NCBI RefSeq assembly: GCF_002968015.1
Contig: NZ_PUIP01000026.1
Span: 1 to 64,000, forward strand
Direction: 5' to 3'
From: Massilia phosphatilytica
GTDB lineage: Bacteria; Pseudomonadota; Gammaproteobacteria; Burkholderiales; Burkholderiaceae_D
Length of the DNA stretch: 64,000 nucleotides
Positions 18,147 to 26,881 of the stretch are shown here, piece by piece; positions within the stretch are counted from its first letter, which is position 1; every line of letters starts with the position of its first letter. Made by a program: the position numbers and the translations under genes. The notes below the pieces were generated by a model, which worked only from the letters and a program-made list of their open reading frames with translations, ran no database searches and had not been told where the DNA came from.

Positions 18147-20642
18147 TCAGGCGGCGATCGCGCGCACGAGGTATTGCGCGGCCAGCGCATCCTGCACCGC
18201 CAGCTCGGGATCGCCGCCGCCGGCGCGCGCCAGCGTGCGGATGGCGTCCAGCGCAGCGTCCGGCGGCGGCTGCGTCGTCACGGCCGAAATCGCGGTGATG
18301 GCGAAACCGCATTCCTTCAACATGACGGCCAGCGCGGCGCGGTCGAAGCGGTGCAGCGCGCGCCGGTCGTCGGCTCCCGCGCCGCCGGCCGCCAGGCGCG
18401 CCTGCGCCTGCCAGTGCTGGGCGTTGCCGACGCAGGCGACCAGTTCGACTGGACCGAGCGCCTCGCGGCGCAGGCGCTGCAGGAAGGTCCACGGGTCGCG
18501 CAGGCGCTCCAGCGTGTCCGGGAACAGCCAGCACTGGGCCGGCGCCACCTGTTGCCAGGCGTGCGCGTCGAGCTGCTCCGGGTCGTGCGCGATGACGGTG
18601 CTGCTCCAGCCGGAGGCCGCCGCCTGCGCGGCCTGCGCATCCGGCACGATCACGGTAAAGTGCGAGCGCGGCGTGCGTGCCCGCCAGGCCTGGGCCAGCG
18701 TGTCGCCGCCCACCTCGACGACGCTGTGCATGCCGGGCCGCATCAGCGCGAGCATGCCCTGCTGCGGTACGGCGAGCGTCGCCGGTTCCGGCACGGACTG
18801 CGCGCGCGCCGGCGCCTCGTCCACGAGGTCGACGCCGGCCGGGCGCCTGACGACCGACGCCAGCAGGTCTTCGTAGTCGCGCACGAAGCGCGGCGTGTCG
18901 AACAGGGGGCTCGTGTCGCGGTTGGACGCGAGGCGGGCGCGCAGCGCGTCCATGCGCGGGCGGTCGTTGCCGAGGGCGATGGCCTGCGCCTCGTAGTCTT
19001 CCAGCGAATGCGTGACGAGTTCCGGCAGGCCGACCGCGCGCAGCAGGCTGCCCGCCATGCGCGAGCAGAAGGTCTGGCCGGTCCACGTGAGGACGGGCAG
19101 GCCGGCCCACAGGGCGTCGCTCGCGGTGGTGCCGCCGTTGAACGGATTCGTGTCGAGGAACAGGTCGGCCACGCGGAAGCGGGCCAGGTAATCGGCCGGC
19201 GCCACGCGTCCCGCGAACAGCAGGCGGCTTTCTTCCACGCCGCGTGCCGCGGCCTCGCGCACGAGGTTGGCACGGGTGGCATCGCTGTCGGACACCATCC
19301 ACAGCACGCTGTCCGGCACCTGCTTCAGGATGCGCATCCAGCTGTCGAACACCTCGGGCGTGATCTTGAAATTGCTGTTGAAGGAGCAGAACACGAACGC
19401 GCCGTCCGGCAGGCCGTTCGCCGCGCGCGTCGGCGTGGGACCGATGGCGCGGCGGCGGTCGTTGATCTGGAACGTGTGCGGCATGCGCAGCGGCCGTTCC
19501 GTGAAATGCGGTTCCAGCTCGGGCGGAAACACGAAATCGTCGGCCACCACGTAGTCGATGCCGGGGACCGCCGTCGGGCCGGGAAAGCCCAGCCACGTCA
19601 GCTGCACCGGCGCGGGACGCCAGCCGAGGATGTCGGGGCGCGCGCCCAGCGTGAGGCCGTGCAGGTCGACGAGGATGTCGATCTCGTGCGACCGGATGCA
19701 GCGCGCCGCTTCCTCGTCCGTCATGCGGTCGATGCGGATGTAGTGGTCCATCGCGCCGACCACGCGGGCGCGCAGCGGCGAGTTGTCCTCGCGGCTCCAG
19801 GAAAACGCGTAGACCTCGACGCGCGACCGGTCGTGCAGCTCGTACAGTTCGGCCGTCAGGATCGCCACCGCATGCGAGCACAGGTCGGACGACAGGTAGC
19901 CGACGCGGATGCGCTTGTGCGCAAATCCCGCCGCCGGCGCCAGCTGCTCGGGCGCCGCGTGCACCTTGCGCTCGACGAAGTGGCGCGACGCGGCCAGCTG
20001 CGCGGCCGGATCGGGGGACGCGCCCAGCATCGCGAGGGCCGACGTGTGGCGGTGCTGTTCTTCCACCGTGACGCCGCCAAAGGCTTCGTAGATGGGCCAC
20101 ACGCACAGCTTCTGGCGCAGGTGCACCCAGTGGGTGATGACCTTCGGCTGGTCCGGGTCGAGTTCCAGGCTGCGGGTGAGATAGTCCAGCGCTTCCGGCA
20201 GCTGCTTGCGGATCTCGCACAGGCGGCCCAGGTTGTTCAGCGCCTGCACGTGCAGCGCCGGCTTCGTGGCGAGGTCCGGGATGTCGGTGAGGATGCCCTG
20301 CCACGCGGCCAGCGCGTCGTCCGGCCGATTCATGCGTTCGTACAGCGTGCCGAGGTTCAGGCGCGCTTCGACGAAGCCGGGTGCGAGTTCGATCGCCTTC
20401 AGGTAATCGCGTGCGGCACCCGCATCGTCCCCCACGTTGCCGCGCGCGACGGCGAGGTTGAAGCAGGCGGCATACGCGGCCGGGGAGGCCGTGTGCGCGA
20501 TCCACGCTTCGTACAACCGGATGGCTTCCTGCGGCATGCCCAGTTCGACCAGTGTCTGCGCACCCTGGAACAACTCACCGAGCGGCAGTACGCCGCGTTC
20601 GGCCTGGCGGAACAAAGCATCGGTGTGCGCAGGAACATTCAT
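18147..20642 (-). CDS. GT41 O-GlcNAc-transferase-like protein with TPRs and a degenerate C-terminal methyltransferase domain
   Basis: A 831-residue cytosolic protein. Residues about 30-190 are TPR repeats (for example AIELAPGFVEARLNLGTLYERMN). Residues about 245-630 are the SPINDLY/OGT catalytic domain: HGLTLGARPDILGWRPAPVQ, FCSFNSNFKITPEV and DTNPFNGGTTASDALWAGLP are all conserved. Residues about 650-810 resemble a class I methyltransferase with eroded motifs: EVGGDTL where VGCGTG is usual, DTLERLRDPWTFL for D-V-L-E-H-L-R-D-P-W, and VGNAQHW for V-P-N-x-x-H-W. Known relatives glycosylate Ser/Thr of proteins such as adhesins or flagellins; a Thr-rich repeat protein is encoded nearby. It is the first gene of a leftward operon. 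Confidence 0.88.
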   Translation of the reverse strand: MNVPAHTDALFRQAERGVLPLGELFQGAQTLVELGMPQEAIRLYEAWIAHTASPAAYAACFNLAVARGNVGDDAGAARDYLKAIELAPGFVEARLNLGTLYERMNRPDDALAAWQGILTDIPDLATKPALHVQALNNLGRLCEIRKQLPEALDYLTRSLELDPDQPKVITHWVHLRQKLCVWPIYEAFGGVTVEEQHRHTSALAMLGASPDPAAQLAASRHFVERKVHAAPEQLAPAAGFAHKRIRVGYLSSDLCSHAVAILTAELYELHDRSRVEVYAFSWSREDNSPLRARVVGAMDHYIRIDRMTDEEAARCIRSHEIDILVDLHGLTLGARPDILGWRPAPVQLTWLGFPGPTAVPGIDYVVADDFVFPPELEPHFTERPLRMPHTFQINDRRRAIGPTPTRAANGLPDGAFVFCSFNSNFKITPEVFDSWMRILKQVPDSVLWMVSDSDATRANLVREAAARGVEESRLLFAGRVAPADYLARFRVADLFLDTNPFNGGTTASDALWAGLPVLTWTGQTFCSRMAGSLLRAVGLPELVTHSLEDYEAQAIALGNDRPRMDALRARLASNRDTSPLFDTPRFVRDYEDLLASVVRRPAGVDLVDEAPARAQSVPEPATLAVPQQGMLALMRPGMHSVVEVGGDTLAQAWRARTPRSHFTVIVPDAQAAQAAASGWSSTVIAHDPEQLDAHAWQQVAPAQCWLFPDTLERLRDPWTFLQRLRREALGPVELVACVGNAQHWQAQARLAAGGAGADDRRALHRFDRAALAVMLKECGFAITAISAVTTQPPPDAALDAIRTLARAGGGDPELAVQDALAAQYLVRAIAA

Positions 20643-20682
20643 GCTGGATAGGTCTCTCGAGTCTGCTTCGGGGAAGCGTAAT

Positions 20683-20701
20683 CATACTCTGTCAGAGTAT
20701 G
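20683..20701. promoter_or_regulatory. Perfect 9-bp inverted repeat upstream of the GT41 gene, possible operator
   Basis: CATACTCTG and CAGAGTATG are separated by one base, centred 50 nt before the GT41 start codon. The position and symmetry fit a dimeric repressor site over the promoter or leader. No matching regulator is recognised in the window. Confidence 0.45.
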
Positions 20702-20801
20702 TCCAGCGAACGTTTGTGGCCTCGGAGCAACCAATTGGCGTCATCCGTTTGTACCCAAGTTTTCAATCGAGCATGAACATTTGCAAGGACTGAAACGGTT
20801 C

Positions 20802-20818
20802 TTGGCAAACTGTTCGCA
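20802..20818 (+). promoter_or_regulatory. Weak sigma-54-like element
   Basis: TTGGCAAA, four bases, then TCGCA: GG and GC are correctly spaced, but the -12 box is TCGC instead of TTGC and the next rightward start is 305 nt away. Listed only because the other PEP-CTERM gene in this window has a far better sigma-54 site. Confidence 0.2.
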
Positions 20819-21122
20819 TGCCGCATCATATTTCCTTGTGGATATATTTGCAAATTATTATCACGCGCATTCATGTATGTCTAGCAATTTTTGCATTTGC
20901 AACGCTTTGTAATTAAAAAACGACAACTACTTGCTTTTTAACATGGGCGTTTTCATAGGGAAATCCAAATTTTGTTCAATATCAAAGGAGCAGCACAATA
21001 GTTAATTCGGAGAATTTTTTTCGAATAAATATTGTTTTCTTGCTACATTGAAAAGTCGTGCAGTTGGTAAAAAAACACGTAGGCCCGATACCCATCGGTG
21101 CTTCCATTTCAAGGCGAGAGAC

Positions 21123-21911
21123 ATGACAATCCATCCGACTTCTTGCGTTTCCCCTGCCCAACCCGGGCTGAACAAACTGGTCCTTGGCGTAGCCACCGCG
21201 CTTGCGCTGCTGGGATCGACCCCCGCCATGGCTTCCGTGGTGAACTTCGAATCCCTGAGCCCGGACTTTTACACCGACGGCCAGACCCTTGGCGAGGCAG
21301 GCTACACGCTGCAGGCGGTCGACAATCACGTCAGCGGGAACGACAACAGCGGCGGCGTCGGCATGCTCGTCAACGGCATGGACCCGACCACCTGCTGGCT
21401 GGGCGGCTGCCCGACCAACAACACGACCCATTTCTACCTGGGCCTGAACGACGGCAGCGTCACGATCAAGAAGGACGATGGCGGCCGGTTCAACCTGCGC
21501 AGCCTCGACTTCGGTTTCGTCGCCCCGCGCGGCGGCCTGCCGAACTACTCGTACGGTCGACTGCTGCTGAACGGCACCCTCGAGAACGGCAGCACGCTCG
21601 GTTATGCCCTGGACTTCCCGGGCCTCGACAGCAGCGGCAATCCGGTCTTCGGCACGGCCACGCTCCCGACGGGCTTCGGCTACGCCGAGCTGACCGGCCT
21701 GACGATCCGCGCCTGCCTGTTCGACGGCATCGGCGGCTGCACCGTGGCGGCCGACATCTCGGACCCGTCGATCTACCAGGCCCAGTTCGCCATCGACAAC
21801 CTCGCGCTGGCCGAAGTGCCGGAGCCGGGCAGCCTCGCCCTGATCGGCCTGGGCATGGGCGCGTTCCTGGCGCGCCGCCGCAAGTCCGCCGCTTCGTCCA
21901 ACAACATCTGA
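21123..21911 (+). CDS. PEP-CTERM sorting-domain protein
   Basis: A 262-residue exported protein. A signal peptide (LVLGVATALALLGSTPAMAS) covers about residues 17-38. The C-terminus is a classic PEP-CTERM signal: VPEPGSLALIGLGMGAFLARRRK, i.e. the PEP motif, a hydrophobic helix and an Arg-rich end, recognised by exosortase (EpsH) in EPS-producing bacteria. The middle is Gly/Asn-rich beta-type sequence with a few cysteines and no family I can name. The start at 21123 follows GGCGAGAG; an upstream in-frame start would put 25 charged residues before the signal peptide. The subtilase gene follows 18 nt later. Confidence 0.85.
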   Translation: MTIHPTSCVSPAQPGLNKLVLGVATALALLGSTPAMASVVNFESLSPDFYTDGQTLGEAGYTLQAVDNHVSGNDNSGGVGMLVNGMDPTTCWLGGCPTNNTTHFYLGLNDGSVTIKKDDGGRFNLRSLDFGFVAPRGGLPNYSYGRLLLNGTLENGSTLGYALDFPGLDSSGNPVFGTATLPTGFGYAELTGLTIRACLFDGIGGCTVAADISDPSIYQAQFAIDNLALAEVPEPGSLALIGLGMGAFLARRRKSAASSNNI

Positions 21912-21929
21912 GCCGCCGAGGTACCGACC

Positions 21930-24900
21930 ATGAAACTGCGTCCCATCACTTCGGCCGTCCTGTTCGCACTGACCATCGCGGCCGCCACCCACGCGTATGC
22001 CGACGGCGAAGTCCGCCGCTCGTACATCGTCCAGCTGGCCGACAAGCCGGTCGCCACCTATGACGGCGGCGTCAGCGGCCTCACCGCCACCAAGCCGGCC
22101 GCCGGGCAGCGCCTGAACGTCGACGCGACCAGCGTCCAGAACTACATCACTTACCTGGAGACGAAGCAGACCGACGTCCTGTCGACCGTCAACAAGGCCC
22201 AGGTCACCAACGAATACAAGGTCGTCTTCAACGGCTTCTCGGCCCTGCTGACCGATGACGAAGTCCGCGCCCTGAAGAAGAATCCGGGCGTCGCGAGCAT
22301 CTCGGCCGACTCGATCCTGCAGCTCGACACGAGCTATACCCCGACGTTCCTCGGCCTCGACAAAGCGGGCGGCCTGTGGGACCAGCTCGGCGGCCAGGAC
22401 AAGGCCGGCGAAGGCATGATCATCGGTATCGTCGACGGCGGCATCTGGCCGGAGCACGACAGCTTCGCCGACCGCGTCGACGAGAACGGCGTCCCGAGCC
22501 GCAGCGGCAGCAAGCTCGCCTACGATGCCCCGCCGGCATCCTGGAAGGGCACCTGCCAGGTGGGCGAAGGCTTTGCCGCCACCGATTGCAACAACAAGCT
22601 GATCGGCGCGCGTTACTTCAAGCAGCCGACGCAGACCTTGCACTGGACCGAGTTCCTGTCGGCCCGCGACTCCGTCGCCGGCGCGGAAGGCCATGGCGGC
22701 CACGGCGACCACACGGCCAGCACGGCCGGCGGCAATGCGCACGTGACGGCCACCACCAATGGCCTGTCGCTCGGCAAGATCACCGGCATGGCCCCGCGCG
22801 CCCGCATCGCGGCGTATAAAGTCTGCTGGACCGACGGCGGGACCGGCCTGAACGGCTGCGCTACGTCGAACAGCGTGGCCGCGATCGAACAGGCCGTGAA
22901 GGATGGCGTGAACGTCATCAACTTCTCGATCGGCCCGAACGCCGGCGGCGGCGCGTTCAATGAACCGACCGAAGTCGCCTTCCTCGGCGCGGCCGCGGCG
23001 GGCGTGTTCGTGGCCGCATCGGCCGGCAACTCCGGCCCGGCGACGGCGCCGGTCGCCCACATCAGCCCGTGGCTGACCACGGTCGGCAACTCGACGCACA
23101 ACCGCACCTATGCGGGCGACGTCGCGCTGGGCAACGGCGTGACCGTCACCGGCGCGTCCGGCAATGCCAACACGCCGTCGTCGCCGCTGATCCTCGCGAA
23201 GGATGCCGGCCTGGCGGGCGTCGATCCGGCCAATGCCAACCTGAACCTGTGCTACGGTCCGGCCGACAAGGTCGCCGCGCTGCTGGATCCGGCCAAGGTG
23301 GCAGGCAAGATCCTCGTCTGCGACCGCGGCGGCAACGTGCTCGTCAACAAGAGCGCGAACGGCAAGACGGCCGGCGCCGTGGGCGTCATCATCGCCAACA
23401 CGCCGACCAGCACGCAGACGATCCTGAACCAGGCGCACAGCATCTCGACCGTGCACATCTCGGCAACGGACGGCCAGAAGGTCAAGGATTACTACGCCGC
23501 CACGCCGGGCGCCACCGCGGCGCTGAACAACCTGCGCGGCATCGTCGATCCGACCATCGTCGCGCCGCAGATGAACAGCAGTTCGTCGCGCGGCCCGAAC
23601 GTGGCCAACGCCAACATCATGAAGCCGGACGTCACCGCGCCGGGTACCGACATCCTGGCGGCCGTCAGCGCCGACCTGACGAAGGCCCAGCGCGACGCGG
23701 TCGCCGGCGGCGCACCCGCACCGTCGAAGGACTTCGCGTTCTACACCGGCACCTCGATGGCGTCGCCGCACGTGGCCGGCATTGCCGCGCTGCTGAAACA
23801 GCGCCATCCGGACTGGACGCCGGCGATGATCAAGTCGGCCCTGATGACGACGGCCTTCGACACCTTCAACGATGGCCAGAACGGTGCGGTGCCCTGGGAC
23901 AGCACGGCCCGCACGACCGGCACGCTGCCGTGGGGCCAGGGTGCCGGCCACGTGGCGCCGTCCGTCGCCGTCGATCCGGGCCTCGTGTACGACCTGGCCA
24001 CGATCGACTACGCGCGCTTCCTGTGCGGCCTCGGCATCACCAACGTGTTCAGCCCGGGCACCTGCTCGGCCGTCGGCACGATCCAGCCGTACAACCTGAA
24101 CCTGCCGTCGCTGACGGCCGCCAACGTGCTGGGCATCCAGACGCTGACCCGCACGGTGAAGAACGTGGGCGGCAGCGCGGCGACGTACAACGTCAACGCC
24201 ACGCTGCCGGGCTACACGGTCGACGTGCAGCCGGCCACGCTGAACCTGGCGCCGGGCGCGAGCGCCACGTACACGGTCAAGCTGACCCGCACCAGCGCGC
24301 CGATGAACACGTGGGTGTACGGCAAGCTGACCTGGACCGACGGCACGCACACCGTGCGCAGCCCGCTGACGGCACGCGCCTCCACGATCGCCGTGCCGGG
24401 CACGGTGCAGAGCGAAGCGACGTCCGGCACCAAGGTCGTCACCATCGGCACCGGCTTCGCGGGCTCGCTGTCGCTCGCCAAGGCCGGCCTGATCCCGGCT
24501 ACCGAGTTCAACTCGTCGGTCGTCACCGCGACGGACACGAGCAACAGCGTGTGCACGGGCGGCGGCGGCACGGGCGTGAACGTGCACACTGTCACCATCC
24601 CGGCCGGCACGACCACGGCCCGCTTCGCGCTGTACGACAGCGACACGAGCGGCAACGGCAAGTCCGACCTGGACCTGCTGGTGGCGCGCGGCACGACCGT
24701 CGTCGGTTCCAGCGGCGGCCAGACGGCCAACGAAATGGTCACGCTGACCAACCCGCCGGCAGGCGATTACAAGGTGTGCGTCATCGGCTACGATCCGGTC
24801 GGTGGCAGCGCCACGTACAAGCTGTCGACCTGGGTGCTGAGCCCGGGCGTCACCGGCGGCAACTTCAAGGCCGTCGCACCAACCCAGGTCGCGCTGGGCG

Positions 24901-25076
24901 GCACGGCGTCGGTGGCGTTGTCGTGGTCCGGTCTCGCGACCGGCAAGCGCCACCTCGGTTCGGTCGCCTACGTGACCGGCGGCACCACGGTCGGCACGAC
25001 GATCGTCGAAGTCGACACGACGGATCCGATTCCGGTGTTCCAGAACGCCGGCAACAAGCAGGCGAAGGTCGAGTAA
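21930..25076 (+). CDS. Secreted S8-family subtilisin-like serine protease with PA domain
   Basis: A 1048-residue extracellular protease. Order: signal peptide (1-24), I9 inhibitor propeptide (SYIVQLADKP ... SISADSILQ, to about 130), catalytic domain with Asp169 (GIVDGGIW), His258 (GHGDHTAST) and Ser609 (GTSMASPHVAG). A PA insert (KILVCDRGGNVLVNKSANG) lies between His and Ser. The Fn3-like and bacterial pre-peptidase C-terminal-like domains follow, with a Cys pair near GVNVHTVTIPAGTT. The architecture resembles plant cucumisin-type and Xanthomonas-type subtilases. It is in an operon with the preceding PEP-CTERM protein. Confidence 0.9.
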   Translation: MKLRPITSAVLFALTIAAATHAYADGEVRRSYIVQLADKPVATYDGGVSGLTATKPAAGQRLNVDATSVQNYITYLETKQTDVLSTVNKAQVTNEYKVVFNGFSALLTDDEVRALKKNPGVASISADSILQLDTSYTPTFLGLDKAGGLWDQLGGQDKAGEGMIIGIVDGGIWPEHDSFADRVDENGVPSRSGSKLAYDAPPASWKGTCQVGEGFAATDCNNKLIGARYFKQPTQTLHWTEFLSARDSVAGAEGHGGHGDHTASTAGGNAHVTATTNGLSLGKITGMAPRARIAAYKVCWTDGGTGLNGCATSNSVAAIEQAVKDGVNVINFSIGPNAGGGAFNEPTEVAFLGAAAAGVFVAASAGNSGPATAPVAHISPWLTTVGNSTHNRTYAGDVALGNGVTVTGASGNANTPSSPLILAKDAGLAGVDPANANLNLCYGPADKVAALLDPAKVAGKILVCDRGGNVLVNKSANGKTAGAVGVIIANTPTSTQTILNQAHSISTVHISATDGQKVKDYYAATPGATAALNNLRGIVDPTIVAPQMNSSSSRGPNVANANIMKPDVTAPGTDILAAVSADLTKAQRDAVAGGAPAPSKDFAFYTGTSMASPHVAGIAALLKQRHPDWTPAMIKSALMTTAFDTFNDGQNGAVPWDSTARTTGTLPWGQGAGHVAPSVAVDPGLVYDLATIDYARFLCGLGITNVFSPGTCSAVGTIQPYNLNLPSLTAANVLGIQTLTRTVKNVGGSAATYNVNATLPGYTVDVQPATLNLAPGASATYTVKLTRTSAPMNTWVYGKLTWTDGTHTVRSPLTARASTIAVPGTVQSEATSGTKVVTIGTGFAGSLSLAKAGLIPATEFNSSVVTATDTSNSVCTGGGGTGVNVHTVTIPAGTTTARFALYDSDTSGNGKSDLDLLVARGTTVVGSSGGQTANEMVTLTNPPAGDYKVCVIGYDPVGGSATYKLSTWVLSPGVTGGNFKAVAPTQVALGGTASVALSWSGLATGKRHLGSVAYVTGGTTVGTTIVEVDTTDPIPVFQNAGNKQAKVE

Positions 25077-25111
25077 TCGTCCTGGCAGGGCTGCCACAAG
25101 CGGCCCTCAAT

Positions 25112-25144
25112 GACAAAGCCGCGGCAGTTTGCCGCGGCTTTGTC
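25112..25144. terminator. Strong bidirectional hairpin terminator
   Basis: GACAAAGCCGCGGCA and its exact complement form a 15-bp stem around GTT, between the convergent subtilase and lipoprotein genes. Flanking T runs are short, so termination efficiency is uncertain. Confidence 0.7.
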
Positions 25145-25160
25145 GTTTACCGGAGCCGTT

Positions 25161-25592
25161 TCAGCGGGCGACGGGCGCCATGCCGCCGGGACCGCCGTTC
25201 GTGGGGCGCAGCACGCAGTGGCCGGCGGAGCACGTCGCGCCCGGATCGGGGACGACGGAACACGTCGACATCATGCCCTTCTTGGTGTCTTCCACCTGGC
25301 GCGCGGCCGCATGCTCGGCCACGAGTGCGCGCAGGCGCGTGCCGTCGCTGTTCTTGCTGGACCACGCGAGGTAGCGCTCGGGACCGCCGCAGGCCTTGTG
25401 GCCGACGCCGATCGTGTGGCACTGATCGTCCGCGTCGCACGCGGCAGCGCCGCGCTCCGCTTCGATGCGCGCCAGCAAGGATGCGCTGCCCGTCGTGTCG
25501 GCGGGGGCCTGCGGCGCATCGCTGCGGCAGGCGCTGCTCGCCAGCAGCAGGGCCAGGCCGGCGAGGGTGCGGGGTAGGTTGAGCAGGTTCAT
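25161..25592 (-). CDS. Small Cys-rich putative lipoprotein
   Basis: A 143-residue protein with an N-terminal lipoprotein signal (MNLLNLPRTLAGLALLLASSAC), where Cys in ASSAC would be lipidated. The mature part has six cysteines (AAACDADDQCHTIG, KACGGPE, STCSVV, ATCSAGHC) with a pattern seen in DUF-type periplasmic proteins of unknown role. The start at 25592 is chosen to give the lipobox; longer reading is possible but would bury it. Function unknown. Confidence 0.7.
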   Translation of the reverse strand: MNLLNLPRTLAGLALLLASSACRSDAPQAPADTTGSASLLARIEAERGAAACDADDQCHTIGVGHKACGGPERYLAWSSKNSDGTRLRALVAEHAAARQVEDTKKGMMSTCSVVPDPGATCSAGHCVLRPTNGGPGGMAPVAR

Positions 25593-25702
25593 GGGACCAT
25601 CATCGCGTGCATGGCCGCGCTTGGCAAGGGGCGCACGCGTCACGGCACCGTCATATTCCACCGCTACATTGCTCTCATCGATATGGCGGCAAGGCGAGTG
25701 CA

Positions 25703-26881
25703 ATGGGTGGGCGATGGATGGAGGGCGAAGGCAGGGCAGGCAAGCGCATCCTCGTGCTGAGCGTGCCCGCGGGCGCCGGCCACACGCGCGCGGCCGAGGC
25801 GATCCGCGCCGGCGCGTCCGCCGTCCCCGGCATCGCCGAGGTGATCCACCTGGACGCCACCGCCTACGCGACGCCGCGCCTGCGCCAGGTCTACGCCGAC
25901 CTCTACATCATGCTCGTGCGCCGGGCGCCTGCCGTGTGGAGCTGGGTCTACGATTACACCAACACGGCCGCGCCGGATGGCTGGGCCCACCGGCTGCGGC
26001 GCCGCATCGAACGGCGCGATTGCGCGCCGCTGCTGGCGAAAATCGCCGAGCTGCGCCCGGACGCCATCGTCTGCACGCATTTCCTGCCGGCCGAGATCCT
26101 GTCGCGCGAGGTTGCCGACGGCGCCTTGCCGTGTCCGGTATGGGTGCAGGTGACCGACTTCGACCTGCATCGCATGTGGGTGCACCGGCACATGGCCGGC
26201 TATTTCGCGGGCAATGACGAAGTGGCGTTCCTGATGGAACAGCACGGCATCGCGCGCAACGGCATCCACGTCACCGGCATCCCCGTCATGCCCGCCTTTA
26301 CGTGCCGCCCGGACCGCGCCGCATGTGCGCGCGAACTCGGCATCGAGCACGATCGCATGACCTTGTTGCTGATGGGCGGCGGCGCCGGGCTGGGCGGCCT
26401 GTCAACGCTGGCGCAGGGCCTGCTGGCGATTCCCGGTCGGTTCCAGTTGATCGCGCTGGCTGGTCGCAACACGGAGGAACTGGCGGCGCTGCGGCGCCTC
26501 GCCGTCGCGCACCCGGGCCGCCTCGTGCCGCAGGGGTTCACGGACAAGGTCGAGCGCCTGATGGCCTGTGCCGACGTCGCCATCACGAAGCCGGGCGGCG
26601 CGACGACGGCGGAGTGCCTGGCGCTGGGCCTGCCCATGATCGTGAATGCGTCGATTCCCGGGCAAGAAGAACGTAACGCCAATTTCCTGCTCGAACACGG
26701 CGCGGCCATGAAGGCGTTCGACGCGCCGTCGCTGGAATACCGCGTGCGCTACCTGATGGCCCATCCGGCCGAACTCGACACCATGCGTGCCCGCGCCCTC
26801 GCGCTGGGCCGCCCCCATGCCGCTGCCGCCGTGCTGGCGGCCATCCTGAAGCAGACCGAACCCATCGATGCCCGTGTTTGA
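25703..26881 (+). CDS. MGDG-synthase/MurG-like GT-B glycosyltransferase
   Basis: A 392-residue cytosolic or membrane-associated transferase. The N-terminus LVLSVPAGAGHTRAAEAIR is the G-x-G-H loop of the MGDG synthase/UgtP family, and the C-terminal domain has the UDP-sugar site (ITKPGGATTAECLALGLPMIV, then GQEERNANFL). Known relatives transfer glucose or galactose to diacylglycerol. The ATG at 25703 has AAGGCGAG before it. It overlaps the next gene by 14 nt, so a lipid or membrane role shared with that membrane protein is likely. Confidence 0.82.
   Translation: MGGRWMEGEGRAGKRILVLSVPAGAGHTRAAEAIRAGASAVPGIAEVIHLDATAYATPRLRQVYADLYIMLVRRAPAVWSWVYDYTNTAAPDGWAHRLRRRIERRDCAPLLAKIAELRPDAIVCTHFLPAEILSREVADGALPCPVWVQVTDFDLHRMWVHRHMAGYFAGNDEVAFLMEQHGIARNGIHVTGIPVMPAFTCRPDRAACARELGIEHDRMTLLLMGGGAGLGGLSTLAQGLLAIPGRFQLIALAGRNTEELAALRRLAVAHPGRLVPQGFTDKVERLMACADVAITKPGGATTAECLALGLPMIVNASIPGQEERNANFLLEHGAAMKAFDAPSLEYRVRYLMAHPAELDTMRARALALGRPHAAAAVLAAILKQTEPIDARV

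Larger units (their letters stand above)
20643..21122. other. AT-rich 480-bp intergenic control region between divergent operons
   Basis: No gene is supported here. The base composition drops sharply compared with both sides. It contains an inverted repeat next to the GT41 start, three copies of ATTTGCAA (20779, 20846 and 20895) and a GG-N10-GC sigma-54-like element at 20802-20818. It must hold the promoters for both the GT41 operon (leftward) and the PEP-CTERM/subtilase operon (rightward). Confidence 0.7.

Noticed and set aside
21060..21122. Possible cyclic-di-GMP or other riboswitch in front of the first PEP-CTERM gene
   Set aside because: A small hairpin (CGAT-ACCC-ATCG) is present but the conserved GEMM junction and tetraloop-receptor elements are not seen.
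20982..25097. A 1371-codon open frame on the minus strand opposite the subtilase
   Set aside because: It is an antisense shadow: Arg/His/Ala/Val-rich, no domain motifs, and exactly opposite a gene with a complete catalytic triad. High GC3 produces such frames.
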